Part shown: one piece after another, positions 17,665 to 26,872 of the stretch
How the letters are laid out: every line of letters starts with the position of its first letter
How positions within the stretch are numbered: the stretch's first letter is position 1
Assembly (NCBI GenBank): GCA_013141115.1
Contig: JABFRP010000002.1
Span: 1,166,647 to 1,230,646 of the forward strand
From: Ferruginibacter sp.
Lineage (GTDB): Bacteria; Bacteroidota; Bacteroidia; Chitinophagales; Chitinophagaceae
DNA: 64,000 bases
Direction: 5' to 3'
Notes under the pieces: generated by a model
The model's input: only the letters and a program-made list of their open reading frames with translations
Told to the model about the DNA's origin: nothing
Database searches by the model: none
Program-made: the position numbers and the translations under genes

Positions 17665-17752
17665 TTTTTAATTATTTGTAAAAAACAAATAACTATAATT
17701 TTATACCTTACGATAAACTCGAAACATCTGTAGTAATTAACCTACAAACTGT

Positions 17753-18469
17753 TTATGGATTAGTACTCCACAGCGATGCTGTTTTTAATAAAGCCCGGCG
17801 GTTTAATTTTAATTGTGCCACTACCAGCTCTGCAAGATCTTCGGCCTGCAATACTTTATCGGGGTTGCCATCGGTTAATTTTAAGTCGATAGCCATATCT
17901 GTTGCCACGGTACTCGGTGTTAAAGCACTTACCCGTATGTTATGTTTTCTTACTTCCAGCATTAAGGATTCTGTTAGGCCCAGCAAACCAAATTTAGAAG
18001 CACTGTAGGCACTGGTAACCGGTGCGCCACGCTGCCCCGCTGTAGAAGAAATATTAATGATGTCGCCTGTTTTTCTTGCTATCATACCCGGTAAAACAGC
18101 ACGGGTGCAGTAGTACACGCCCAATAAATTTACCTGTATAATTTGTTCCCATTGCTCGGGCGGCAATTCTAAAAAACCACCAAATGCACCAATGCCGGCG
18201 TTGTTAATGAGTATATCAATGGGTGCCGATTTTTCTATTACATCCGCCATTACTTTATCTACTTCGGCACGGTTGCCCACCTCCATTACTGCATACATTA
18301 CTTTTACACCCAACGCACTTATGCTGGCCTGTGCTTCTTTTAAATGAGCCTCGTTGCGGCCGGTAATAATAATATTTACGCCCTCTTTTGCCAATGCAAC
18401 AGCAATAGCTTTACCAATACCACGACTACCGCCGGTTATTAATGCGGTTTTATTTTTTAATTGTTCCAT
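17753..18469 (-). CDS. Short-chain dehydrogenase/reductase (3-ketoacyl-reductase-like)
   Basis: From the ATG at 18469 the protein is 238 residues, the usual length of classical SDRs. Motifs in order: TGGSRGIG (cofactor binding, about residue 12), [11 protein letters not shown] (about residue 85), the catalytic Ser in [10 protein letters not shown] and YSASK (Tyr and Lys, about residues 151-155). It has an N-terminal Rossmann fold and is cytoplasmic; NADP(H) preference and the substrate are not evident. The first in-frame ATG (18490) would add MYSKKII, which is not a family feature. It lies alone between the T9SS gene and the DUF4251 lipoprotein. Confidence 0.9.
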   Translation of the reverse strand: MEQLKNKTALITGGSRGIGKAIAVALAKEGVNIIITGRNEAHLKEAQASISALGVKVMYAVMEVGNRAEVDKVMADVIEKSAPIDILINNAGIGAFGGFLELPPEQWEQIIQVNLLGVYYCTRAVLPGMIARKTGDIINISSTAGQRGAPVTSAYSASKFGLLGLTESLMLEVRKHNIRVSALTPSTVATDMAIDLKLTDGNPDKVLQAEDLAELVVAQLKLNRRALLKTASLWSTNP

Positions 18470-18657
18470 AATGATTTTTTTAGAATACAAAGTTAAGCGG
18501 AGATATTTCGGTGGCAGTTATTAATTTGGTAATTATAGTTTTATATGTGGTACCATTTCAGTAGTAAAAGCCATTTTTTTTTATTGTATAGTTTAACTAT
18601 TCATTAAATGTAATGGCTCGCTTATTGCCGTTAATAAAATACAGTAAAATTGTTTTT

Positions 18658-19155
18658 ATGAAAAAGAAGAGTTCAATACTATATAGCAGTATAATGCTGT
18701 TAGGTATGGCCCTGTTACTAAATGCCTGTGGCAGCACTAAAAATATACCAGCCAATACAGCAACCATTACGCAGGCAATAGACAGCAGCAAATGGAAATT
18801 TACCGTAAATGATGTAATGCCACAATACGGCACTTCCCGGCCGGCCAATGGTAATTACGATGTGGTTTTAAGCAACAATAAACTCACTGTTTATTTACCC
18901 TATTTTGGCAGGGCTTTTTCGGGAGCTGATATTCTTTCCGGTACAGGGCCGCTTAATTTTACCTCTGTTGATTTTACAACAGATAAATTACAAAACAAAA
19001 AAGGCCAATGGACAATTACTATAAAAACCAATGATTACCGGGAAGTACAAACCATGAGTTTTAGTTTTTACAGTAATGGCAGGGCCAACCTTAGCATTAT
19101 AATGAGCAACCGTTCGCCAATAAGTTATACCGGAACGGTAGAGGCAGTAAAATAA
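18658..19155 (+). CDS. DUF4251 lipoprotein
   Basis: The ATG at 18658 gives 165 residues with a lipobox (LLLNACGSTK, Cys about residue 21). The mature part fits the Bacteroidota DUF4251 family: NGNYDVVLSNNKLTVYLPYFG, then GPLNFTSVDFTTDK and a C-terminal beta-strand region with SNRSPISYTGTVEAV. The family is a beta-sandwich of unknown function, found only in Bacteroidota as far as I know. An in-frame ATG at 18613 would add 15 residues before the signal and was rejected. Confidence 0.85.
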   Translation: MKKKSSILYSSIMLLGMALLLNACGSTKNIPANTATITQAIDSSKWKFTVNDVMPQYGTSRPANGNYDVVLSNNKLTVYLPYFGRAFSGADILSGTGPLNFTSVDFTTDKLQNKKGQWTITIKTNDYREVQTMSFSFYSNGRANLSIIMSNRSPISYTGTVEAVK

Positions 19156-19214
19156 AAAGTAGTTGCTGATGACGCATTTTTTCCAGGCAATAATTTACCC
19201 GGCAACAAGCATAT

Positions 19215-19778
19215 TTATTGCACAGCAGTATTTATATTGATGAAATTTTGTTTGGCCAATTGAGTTACACAATCATTTCCGCTGCAACTAATAATAATGG
19301 TTCCCTTAAATGTAATGCTGCGTTGCAAAAAATAATTAAGGGTTGCATTGGTTTCTTTTTCGTTACCTGCACTGCGCTGGCCAAAAAGTGCATCCGCTTC
19401 ATCAAAAAATAAAATATAATTTCTTACTTCGGCGGCACTGAATATTTTCTCCAGGTTCTTCTCTGTTTCGCTGATGTATTTACTTACTATGGCCGACAAG
19501 CTAATACGATATATATCCTGCTGTTGCTTTGCCGCCAGCCACCGGCTGGTATTGGCATTAAGTGTTTTATCAGCGGCAGTAAAAAGCAAATGCAGCGGCG
19601 GCTGTTGTTTTTTATTTAGCAGTTTGCTTAGTTGATTTTTTACCGATACATTAATTTTAAGTACCGTATCTGTTAAACTGTATTTGGTGTAGCTGGCAGC
19701 CGTAACTTTTGTTTCCACCTGTGCAAAAGCAAAACTGGTAAGCAGCAGGCTAATGATGATGAGCAGGTTTTTGAGCAT
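19215..19778 (-). CDS. Exported, degenerate AAA+ ATPase-like protein
   Basis: This 187-residue protein starts with a clean signal peptide (NLLIIISLLLTSFAFAQ). Residues 60-170 resemble an AAA+ core: LHLLFTAADKT where Walker A would be, VSKYISETEKNLEKIF (a region well conserved in AAA+ proteins), a full Walker B ILFFDEADALFG at 122-133 and IIISCSGND in the sensor-1 position. The Walker A consensus GxxxxGK[ST] is lost (Ala-Ala-Asp-Lys-Thr) and the arginine finger and lid are missing. It cannot be a normal ATPase, and the periplasm has no ATP. It ends 60 bases from the DUF4251 gene in convergent orientation. Role unknown; a domestic protein-binding use is possible. Confidence 0.75.
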   Translation of the reverse strand: MLKNLLIIISLLLTSFAFAQVETKVTAASYTKYSLTDTVLKINVSVKNQLSKLLNKKQQPPLHLLFTAADKTLNANTSRWLAAKQQQDIYRISLSAIVSKYISETEKNLEKIFSAAEVRNYILFFDEADALFGQRSAGNEKETNATLNYFLQRSITFKGTIIISCSGNDCVTQLAKQNFININTAVQ

Positions 19779-19934
19779 GGTAATTTTTTATAAATATAAA
19801 ACAGTCTGTGCTCAATTAATAACAAGCCTTCTTTAGGTACCATTACCCGTAAAAGACGTGCAGTGAACAATATGCTGCAGAAAATCCATGTATTTTTTTA
19901 TCTTACAGTAATATATTTACTAATAATGTGCCCG

Positions 19935-20891
19935 ATGATAAAAAAATATGGTTTCTCCCTTATTGCCCTGTTTGCAATTATACTATTATCGTTTTGTTTG
20001 CCGGTAAATAAAAAGCAGCAACAGCAGCAAGCTTTTTTTGCCGATACATTGCCTACAGCACTGGAATTATATGGCAGTTATGTTTACCAGCGGGAAGCTT
20101 GTAGCAACTGTCACAGTTTATTGTACGACAGTACCAATAACCACCTAATAAGCCTTGATGGATTGAGCAATAAAAGGTTTTCCGATAGCTGGCACTACAG
20201 GCATATCATGGATCCTGCGGCAATGACAATAGATTCCAGAATGCCGGCTTTTCCTGCTTTATTTGTCAAAAAAATAAAAAACGATAAACTGTTGCAATTG
20301 TACCTGCAACAAAACAATAACCACCGCAGTAGTGATTCAGCAATACTGTATAAAAAATTGCAGCAGCAAGCAGCAACAATTGCACAAAATTTGCAAAAGG
20401 ATGGAATCCCCAATTATAACCTGCAGCAAAAAGAAATTGTAGCATTGATTGCTTACCTGCAACAAATTCCGTCGGGGCCGCAGCGCAGGTACAAAGATTC
20501 TTTATGGACTGCAGCAATAAAAAATCAGATGGCAGCATGGGACAATACCCCACTGAACGACAGCAGTACCGTAATGCGGCTGGCCAACAGCAACAATAAA
20601 GACACCATTGCAATGGGTACCAATTTGTTTACAACCAGGATTTGCTTTGCATGCCATGGCAGACAAGGTGAGGGTGGTGTGGGACCGAATTTAACCGACG
20701 GATATTGGCTGCATGGCAGTAGTAGCAAACAAATTATGTTACTGATTGCTAATGGCATACCCGACCGTGGTATGCAGGCTTTTAAATCGCAACTAACGCC
20801 TGAAGAAATTGGCCAGCTCACTGCTTATATACGCTCTCTTAAAAACAGCAATCCGCCAAATGCAAAACTACCACAGGGTGAAAAAGAATAG
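19935..20891 (+). CDS. Dihaem cytochrome c, CcoO-like plus CcoP-like domains fused
   Basis: From the ATG at 19935 the product is 318 residues with one N-terminal hydrophobic segment (GFSLIALFAIILLSF) as anchor or signal. The first half (haem CSNCH, residues 56-60) matches cbb3-oxidase CcoO: SDSWHYRHIMDP and RMPAFPALF. The second half (CFACH, residues 237-241) matches the C-terminal domain of CcoP: GGVGPNLTDGYWLHG, GIPDRGMQAFK and TPEEIGQLTAYIRSL, ending PPNAKLPQGEK. No cbb3 catalytic subunit is nearby. It may pass electrons to an oxidase encoded elsewhere. A GTG at 19863 or ATG at 19872 in the same frame could be the true start. Confidence 0.83.
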   Translation: MIKKYGFSLIALFAIILLSFCLPVNKKQQQQQAFFADTLPTALELYGSYVYQREACSNCHSLLYDSTNNHLISLDGLSNKRFSDSWHYRHIMDPAAMTIDSRMPAFPALFVKKIKNDKLLQLYLQQNNNHRSSDSAILYKKLQQQAATIAQNLQKDGIPNYNLQQKEIVALIAYLQQIPSGPQRRYKDSLWTAAIKNQMAAWDNTPLNDSSTVMRLANSNNKDTIAMGTNLFTTRICFACHGRQGEGGVGPNLTDGYWLHGSSSKQIMLLIANGIPDRGMQAFKSQLTPEEIGQLTAYIRSLKNSNPPNAKLPQGEKE

Positions 20892-21096
20892 TAGGCGAAA
20901 AAAATATCGAACAGCAGGCATTGCTGTAATACCATTTCTTATACAAGGCAGCAGAGTAATTTAGCAACGCTGCCCATAGATAATAATAGCCCTCTTGTGT
21001 TGCTGCAGCACGTATTCCCATATTTGAAAATCCTTTTCCGTATTTCGGCGGCTATATTTTACGGTTTGCTTTTCTTTGCAAAAATTAAAACTATAT

Positions 21097-21612
21097 ATGA
21101 GCAGCAAAGCAACCCTAAGTAATACCATGCGTATTTACCACCGTTACCTCGGTTTTTTTCTGGCAGGCATTATGGCCGTGTATGCCATCAGCGGTATCAT
21201 TCTTATTTTTAGAGATACCGATTTTTTAAAGCAAACCAACCAGGTAGAAAAACAATTAGAGCCTGGCCTTACTGCCGATGCATTGGGCAAAGCCATTAAA
21301 ATACGGGAGCTTAAAATAGAATCGGTAAGCGGCGATGTGCAAACTTTTAAAAACGGTACGTACAATAATGCCACCGGCGCAGTAAGCTATACCACCAAAA
21401 GCTTACCTAAAATGATTGAAAAATTAACGCACTTACATAAGGCCAATACCAAAGATCCTTTATTTTACCTGAATGTATTTTTTGGAGTGTCGCTATTGTT
21501 TTTTGTACTCTCCAGCTTTTGGATGTTTATGCCTAAAACAACTATTTTTAAAAAGGGCTTGTATTTTACTTTGGCAGGTGTGGTACTTACGGTAGTGTTA
21601 TTGTTGTTGTAA
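21097..21612 (+). CDS. PepSY-associated transmembrane protein
   Basis: The 171-residue protein begins at the ATG at 21097 (MSSKATLSNTMRIYHRYLG). Its N-terminal helix HRYLGFFLAGIMAVYAISGIIL with the conserved HRYLG signature and two C-terminal membrane helices are typical of the PepSY-associated membrane family. A soluble loop of about 70 residues between helices 1 and 2 is the PepSY-like part. These proteins are thought to act near metal or respiratory systems; here it lies 205 bases after the dihaem cytochrome. A terminator follows at 21658-21709. Confidence 0.8.
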   Translation: MSSKATLSNTMRIYHRYLGFFLAGIMAVYAISGIILIFRDTDFLKQTNQVEKQLEPGLTADALGKAIKIRELKIESVSGDVQTFKNGTYNNATGAVSYTTKSLPKMIEKLTHLHKANTKDPLFYLNVFFGVSLLFFVLSSFWMFMPKTTIFKKGLYFTLAGVVLTVVLLLL

Positions 21613-21657
21613 TAAAATGGTGCTGCTAAGCGGCCCATTAAGATTGAAATAGATAAT

Positions 21658-21709
21658 TGGCACGCAGGGGAATGTAGTATTTTTCTCTGCTGTTCTACGT
21701 GCCATTTTT
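21658..21709 (+). terminator. Stem-loop terminator of the PepSY gene
   Basis: TGGCACG (21658-21664) pairs perfectly with CGTGCCA (21698-21704) and is followed by TTTTT. A second inner pairing is possible in the long loop. The position about 45 bases after the stop codon suits an intrinsic terminator. Confidence 0.65.
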
Positions 21710-21840
21710 AAATTCCGCTATTGCAAGTGTAAATAAAACAACCTACTTTGTTACTGTTAATACAATACGTTTTGCCTTGCTTGCCTTAAACCTCCACGTT
21801 ATAGAATAGCTGTATTTTTTAAACCTTAAACAGTAACAGT

Positions 21841-22227
21841 ATGAACAACACAGATGTAGTAAAACAAGCCTACGCCCATTTTGCCACCGGCAATGTACCG
21901 GCAGTATTAGCCTTATTTGATGCTGCTATAGAATGGCACGAATGCCAGGGCATGCCCTTTGTAACAGGCGATGGCATTTATACCGGACCCGAAGCCGTGG
22001 TTACCAATGTATTTATGCAACTGCCTGCTTATTTCGATGGATTTAATATTGCGGTATCCAATATTTTTGGCGCCGATGATAAAGTGACCATGGTAGGCTA
22101 CTATCAGGGCCTTAACAAAGCTACCGGTAACACTTTTAAAGCCAATGCCACCCATGTATGGACGGTGAAGAACGGATTGCTGACACAGTTTTTTCAGGCG
22201 GTGGATACAGCAGTGATCAACAAATAA
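21841..22227 (+). CDS. SnoaL-like NTF2-family protein
   Basis: This 128-residue cytoplasmic protein is a typical SnoaL-like fold: the N-terminal helix DVVKQAYAHFATGN, the loop FDAAIEWHEC, YTGPEAVVTNVF, and a C-terminal strand HVWTVKNGLLTQF. The family includes polyketide cyclases and many small-molecule-binding proteins. It has no signal peptide, unlike the NTF2 protein at 318. It stands alone between two terminators. Confidence 0.85.
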   Translation: MNNTDVVKQAYAHFATGNVPAVLALFDAAIEWHECQGMPFVTGDGIYTGPEAVVTNVFMQLPAYFDGFNIAVSNIFGADDKVTMVGYYQGLNKATGNTFKANATHVWTVKNGLLTQFFQAVDTAVINK

Positions 22228-22291
22228 AAACTGCCGTTATAAATAATACCTCAAAATAAAATAGCGATGTACCGTCGTTGGTAAATTACCC

Positions 22292-22331
22292 GCCAGAGCA
22301 TGCTGTACAGCAATTATGCTCTGGCATTTTT
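22292..22331 (+). terminator. Stem-loop terminator of the SnoaL-like gene
   Basis: GCCAGAGCAT (22292-22301) pairs perfectly with ATGCTCTGGC (22316-22325), followed by ATTTTTATTTATT. The loop is 14 bases. It ends the gene whose stop is at 22227. Confidence 0.75.
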
Positions 22332-22474
22332 ATTTATTGTTGTTTCAATACAGCCCTTGTATAATTACAACAAGCCCTGTTGCCATACTACTATTGTGGT
22401 ATTGACAGCGGTATTTTCAAAACTTACTTTTACTGCTGTTCTTCAAACCAATTAAATAACCTAAAATCTTTTTT

Positions 22475-22966
22475 ATGGCAACGGCAGATATGTTAAAGCG
22501 CTTGGCTTTAACCAAAAGAAAATACTTTGTGTACAATGTAAAATTTGTATGCGGACTTCAAAAAAATAAATTTGAAACCGAATGCGAAGCTGCCATTGTA
22601 AGCCGTGGTATTTACAGCACCGAAATTAATATACTTAACTACGGCCTTAAAGAGGCCAGTGTTGTAAAAGTATTTATACCATTGGTAGTAAAAAATAAAG
22701 CCATTGGCCGTGAACCTGATACGCAAAGTTTTGCAGGCATTGATAAAGTGGTACTTAAACCCCTGCATGCCACCATGGATGATTGCTGCAAAATAACCGA
22801 AATGCTTAAAAAAGCCGGTGCCGACGATCAGTTAAAGATCGGCTATGTAGAAATTATCAGCCCTGTACAGTTGGAAGTGGTGGCTGTATATACCATTACC
22901 AACCTGGAGCAAACCAACCCTACTATAAATGTAGTGCAGGTAGACCCAAGGATATTATCAGTGTGA
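22475..22966 (+). CDS. Protein of unknown function, 163 aa
   Basis: I do not recognise a family. The protein is soluble, without signal peptide or membrane segment, beginning MATADMLKRLALTKRKYFVYN. Basic residues crowd the N-terminus; the middle reads as alternating strands (INILNYG, VVKVFIPLVVKNKA). Four or five cysteines appear, including a CC pair (about residue 104). A strong hairpin at 22991-23030 ends the unit. A single gene with its own terminator suggests independent expression. Confidence 0.6.
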   Translation: MATADMLKRLALTKRKYFVYNVKFVCGLQKNKFETECEAAIVSRGIYSTEINILNYGLKEASVVKVFIPLVVKNKAIGREPDTQSFAGIDKVVLKPLHATMDDCCKITEMLKKAGADDQLKIGYVEIISPVQLEVVAVYTITNLEQTNPTINVVQVDPRILSV

Positions 22967-22990
22967 TAAATGATACAGTACAATTTGTTA

Positions 22991-23030
22991 AACACCGCCG
23001 TTGGGTCTCCTCGCCAACGGCGCTGTGTTT
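22991..23030 (+). terminator. Stem-loop terminator
   Basis: CGCCGTTGG (22996-23004) pairs perfectly with CCAACGGCG (23014-23022), nine base pairs with a nine-base loop and near-complementary flanks, followed by TTT. It ends the gene whose stop is at 22966. Confidence 0.6.
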
Positions 23031-23241
23031 ATGATGCTGTATTCAGTGTAAATATTTTTTATAAATGCAGAAGTAGACCATGCTGCCCGTTGGCCAAAAG
23101 ACCAGATTTCTAATAAATACATTCGTTCCAGCGGAGTTTTCACAGCAGCTGCTTACTTAATTTTTAAAAGTCTTGCGTGCCCCTCTGGAACAAAAAATTA
23201 ATTATCTTATCAGATTTTTGTAATAAAGAATAACCTATAAT

Positions 23242-24072
23242 ATGAAAAGGCAATTGATGTGGGTACGAAGTTTCTTTAAGTCTACCAAAGAAGTACGAAG
23301 AAAGTACAGCAACGAACTCAGTAAACTGGCTGCTTTCTTTCTAGCATTTATGAGTTTTGTTTTACTCATCAAAAGATTTTTTGACATTAAATTATTGCCT
23401 GTTGTGGCATTGTCTCTTGAAGCGTTTCATCAATTTTGTCATGCGATTCTTCATTTTTTTGTTTTTTCATGGGTAATTGCCGCAGTTAAAATTATAGTAT
23501 ATGCCTTATTATGGCTACTTTCTCATTTTACCTCTGTTCTTCCTCATTGGCCACATATTAGTATTCCCCCAATTTTTACAGATTTGGCATTAGTGTCACT
23601 GGCCCTTACTAGAATCTTTCGTAGTGCTGACATTGTAGTACCAAGATCCGAAAGGGAAATGGCAGAAGCAGCTATGAGTAAACAGGATTGGAAAAATATC
23701 GAAGTGGCTGAAGGAGTGTTTTGGGGAAGCATCCACCGTATTGTAGAAGGAATTAATAAATGGATATGGAAATTTATCAATCGCCTTCACAGATTCATCA
23801 GCCGACCCATTAAAAAGTATACAATAATATCAGACTACATTTATTATTTCATAGTTACAATTGCTGCCTCAGTTTTTATGTGGGGTTTTATCCGGCTAAC
23901 AGGTTATCTTATTAATATTATTGCTTCAAGACAACTTCAATCACCTATAATGAAAACAAGAAGAAAATTCTTTAGACACTTTCTTCTTTTTTTTGCGGGA
24001 GCATTAATTTGCGCAATCATTTTTGCTTATGCAAACGGGTTTCTCTTTGAATTAATAGATAGTGCTAAATAA
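23242..24072 (+). CDS. Multi-pass membrane protein of unknown function
   Basis: The 276-residue protein has at least four membrane segments: LAAFFLAFMSFVLLI near residue 30, VFSWVIAAVKIIVYALLWLL near residue 80, YYFIVTIAASVFMWGFI near residue 205 and HFLLFFAGALICAIIFAY near residue 245. A soluble middle stretch holds PRSEREMAEAAMSKQDWKNIE. I find no family signature. Its base composition is lower in GC than the gene that follows (24144-24845). Neighbours do not suggest a role. Confidence 0.62.
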   Translation: MKRQLMWVRSFFKSTKEVRRKYSNELSKLAAFFLAFMSFVLLIKRFFDIKLLPVVALSLEAFHQFCHAILHFFVFSWVIAAVKIIVYALLWLLSHFTSVLPHWPHISIPPIFTDLALVSLALTRIFRSADIVVPRSEREMAEAAMSKQDWKNIEVAEGVFWGSIHRIVEGINKWIWKFINRLHRFISRPIKKYTIISDYIYYFIVTIAASVFMWGFIRLTGYLINIIASRQLQSPIMKTRRKFFRHFLLFFAGALICAIIFAYANGFLFELIDSAK

Positions 24073-24143
24073 ACATTCCAAATAATGATTTTCGCAAGAC
24101 CTTCTGTTTATTCTGACACGCTGCTGTACTCAATTGATCACAT

Positions 24144-24845
24144 TCAACAGATCAGCAATAACCGGGGCTGCCCGGGTTTTTCCTTTGGTGCCCGGTGTAC
24201 ACATGGCAGCACGGGGCTTCCGGAATGATCAGTAGCCAGCCGCCATAAGTTACCGGTGCCTAAGCTGATGGGCTGAGCCCCGGCTGTAGCCTGGTAGTGC
24301 AGATCAAAGAAATGCTCACTTAAAAAGCTTTCAAAACCTTCGGCTGGCCCATGGTAGATTTTTTGGAGTTCCTCCCGTATTTCGGGAACAAGCACTTTTT
24401 GCCGGGCTTGTGCATTGGGCAATATTTCACTGGCTGCGCCATAGTAAGTGCATAAAAAAGTATCGGCAGGTAAATCAGAGCGATCTACATGAAAAGAATA
24501 CACATCCGTTGAAAAAAAAGGGTAGGCATCGTCTCTCTCATAGCACCTGATAAGGTTAAGTACAGGGGCGGCACCATGGGCTGTTAACAGCTGCCAATCC
24601 TGTAAAATAATGTCACGGGCAAGCTGCCCCTGTTCGCTCAACTGTAATGCGCCAAGCTGCTCCTGGTCCAATACCACTATATTTTCACTTAACGCTACCT
24701 TGTTCACTATCTCCTCAAAATCTCCTGTTAGTGTACGGGTCCAGCAAATGGCATTTACTGCTCCTTTAAAAGGGGTGGCAACAAGGTCTTTAAAATTGGT
24801 GACACCTTTAATTTGATGCCCAGTGGGAGGTAAATTGATTATCAT
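24144..24845 (-). CDS. DUF1826 family protein
   Basis: This 233-residue protein ends with the signature LPCVHRAPKEKPGQPRLLL, characteristic of DUF1826, and has other conserved blocks: LNLIRCYERDDAYPFFSTD and LCTYYGAASEIL. No signal peptide is present. Family members often lie near zinc-dependent COG0523 GTPases, but none is in this window. The gene is richer in GC than its neighbours, which hints at recent transfer. The catalytic role is not known; it may belong to the cupin-like oxygenase fold, which is uncertain. Confidence 0.82.
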   Translation of the reverse strand: MIINLPPTGHQIKGVTNFKDLVATPFKGAVNAICWTRTLTGDFEEIVNKVALSENIVVLDQEQLGALQLSEQGQLARDIILQDWQLLTAHGAAPVLNLIRCYERDDAYPFFSTDVYSFHVDRSDLPADTFLCTYYGAASEILPNAQARQKVLVPEIREELQKIYHGPAEGFESFLSEHFFDLHYQATAGAQPISLGTGNLWRLATDHSGSPVLPCVHRAPKEKPGQPRLLLIC

Positions 24846-24980
24846 GGTTGATAAAGGTATAGAATGATTTGACGAAAGCAGAGACGAGTTGTTTTCATTG
24901 GTGCGGAAGGGTTTGGTATACCAGGAACCCGTGAATTATGATGATTATGCAGTCTGCATAATATTTTATATTTTGCTCTT

Positions 24981-26744
24981 ATGACACCCAAACCTGTTCA
25001 ACCTCCTTATTTTATTAATTGCCACACCCATATTTTTACTGGTGCAAATATTCCACCATATATAGCAAAAACATTTTTGCCCTGGCCTTTTTACAAACTG
25101 TTATCTATTCCATTTATACTGTCATTGTGCAAGTTTTGGTATGTAAGCGATAAAAGCCCAAGGCAATGGAAACATAAATGGTGGTATAAAAAATTGCAAC
25201 GTATATTTTATGGGTATCGTTCTTTTGTTAGAAGATACGTAGTGCTGAGTTTACTTGTTGCTTTAGTAAACCTAATAATAGTATACCATGCGGTTTTATA
25301 CTTTTTAATATGGATGAATGGCTTTTTTATTAAGCCCCAGGAAAATGTAGCCAATAGCATTACTGATATAACAGACTGGCTTACAAAACACCAACTGTTT
25401 TTTGCAACCGCACCTGTATGGCTTAAAGTTGCGGTGTTTTTATTTACACTGGTATGTATTGCCAATGGCCGTAAACTTATTTGGTTTGTATTAAAAAAAA
25501 TGTGGGGCTTTTTAAGTTTACTACCCGATAAAAAAACGCTTCAGTTTTTGGCCCGCTATATAAACATAGGCCGCTTTGCCTATTACAAAAACCAGGGCCG
25601 CATTTTCGTTAAGTTAAAAGATCAGTACCCCAACGGTACAGGTTTTGTGATTTTGCCAATGGATATGGAGTTTATGGAAGCTGGTACACTAAATGCAGCC
25701 GGTAATTATAAAATACAAATGGAACAACTGGCAGTAATTAAGGCCAACAAAAAATATAAAGAGCTTGTTTTTCCTTTTGTAGCTGTAGATGCAAGAAGAA
25801 AATTTGTGGAGCAGCAAATATTTTTTGACTGGCAGCCGGGGCCCAATGGCACGGTTATTTTAAAAGATTGTTTTATTAAAACATACATTGAAGATAAAAA
25901 ATTCAGCGGCTTTAAAATATATCCTGCACTGGGTTATTACCCTTTTGATGAAGTGTTGTTGCCGCTTTGGAAATATGCTGCCGATAACCAACTGCCCATA
26001 TTAACCCATTGCATAAGAGGCACAATTTTTTTTAGAGGTATCAAGAAAAAAGAATGGGGAGAACATCCTGTTTTTAAACAAGCAGATGGGTTAAAAAAAT
26101 ACTCCCCGCTTTTACTGCCCGAACTTAAGAACATAGATTTTATTAATAATTTTACCCACCCGCTTAATTACCTGTGCCTGGTAGAAGAAAAACTGTTGCG
26201 GCTGTTAGTAGCTAACGCTAAAGATGACAGGGTAAAAACCCTTTTTGGCTATAACAGCCCGGAATTGGAAATGACCTATAACCTAAAAAACCTTAAACTT
26301 TGCTTTGGCCATTTTGGTGGCGAAGATGAATGGCTGAAATATTTTGAAAAAGACCGTGATGCCTTTACCAGTAAATTAGTAACGCAACCGGGGCAGGGTA
26401 TTAATTTTATTAAAACAGGAGATATTGCAAACTCTTTTGGAACCCTGGAATTAGTATGGAAAAATGTTGACTGGTATAGTATTATACGCAGTATGATGCT
26501 GCAGTATGATAACCTGTATGCGGATATCAGTTACATTTTACACGACGAACATATTATACCCTTACTAAAACAAACCCTTAGTAACCCAAAGCTAAAAGAA
26601 CGGGTATTGTTTGGCACCGATTTTTATGTGGTGCGTAACCATAAAAGCGAAAAAGAAATGCTGGCCAATTTGCAGGCGGCACTTACACAAACGGAGTTGT
26701 ATTTTATTGGAAGAAAAAACCCCAAGGAGTTTTTGAATTTGTAA
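24981..26744 (+). CDS. Amidohydrolase-like enzyme with two inserted membrane helices
   Basis: The 587-residue protein opens with the metal-binding HxH motif FINCHTHIF (His15-Thr16-His17), so the amidohydrolase barrel starts at once. Then come two hydrophobic segments (about residues 86-112, VVLSLLVALVNLIIVYHAVL, and 146-170, WLKVAVFLFTLVCIANGR). After that the barrel resumes: FVILPMDMEF, ILTHCIRGTIF (third metal His), CFGHFGGED (fourth), ADISYI and FGTDFYVV (catalytic Asp). A barrel split by a membrane hairpin is unusual; the barrel would sit on the inner face of the membrane. It is alone on its strand. The substrate is unknown. Confidence 0.75.
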   Translation: MTPKPVQPPYFINCHTHIFTGANIPPYIAKTFLPWPFYKLLSIPFILSLCKFWYVSDKSPRQWKHKWWYKKLQRIFYGYRSFVRRYVVLSLLVALVNLIIVYHAVLYFLIWMNGFFIKPQENVANSITDITDWLTKHQLFFATAPVWLKVAVFLFTLVCIANGRKLIWFVLKKMWGFLSLLPDKKTLQFLARYINIGRFAYYKNQGRIFVKLKDQYPNGTGFVILPMDMEFMEAGTLNAAGNYKIQMEQLAVIKANKKYKELVFPFVAVDARRKFVEQQIFFDWQPGPNGTVILKDCFIKTYIEDKKFSGFKIYPALGYYPFDEVLLPLWKYAADNQLPILTHCIRGTIFFRGIKKKEWGEHPVFKQADGLKKYSPLLLPELKNIDFINNFTHPLNYLCLVEEKLLRLLVANAKDDRVKTLFGYNSPELEMTYNLKNLKLCFGHFGGEDEWLKYFEKDRDAFTSKLVTQPGQGINFIKTGDIANSFGTLELVWKNVDWYSIIRSMMLQYDNLYADISYILHDEHIIPLLKQTLSNPKLKERVLFGTDFYVVRNHKSEKEMLANLQAALTQTELYFIGRKNPKEFLNL

Positions 26745-26872
26745 TAATGCTGTTTGTAAAATAATTGATAAGAGTGTATTTCTTTTAAGCACTACAGCGA
26801 AATACAAGCCATATACAAAATATTAAATTTTCTGTCTGACTGAGTTGAGATGGTGATATGGAACACATCGAT

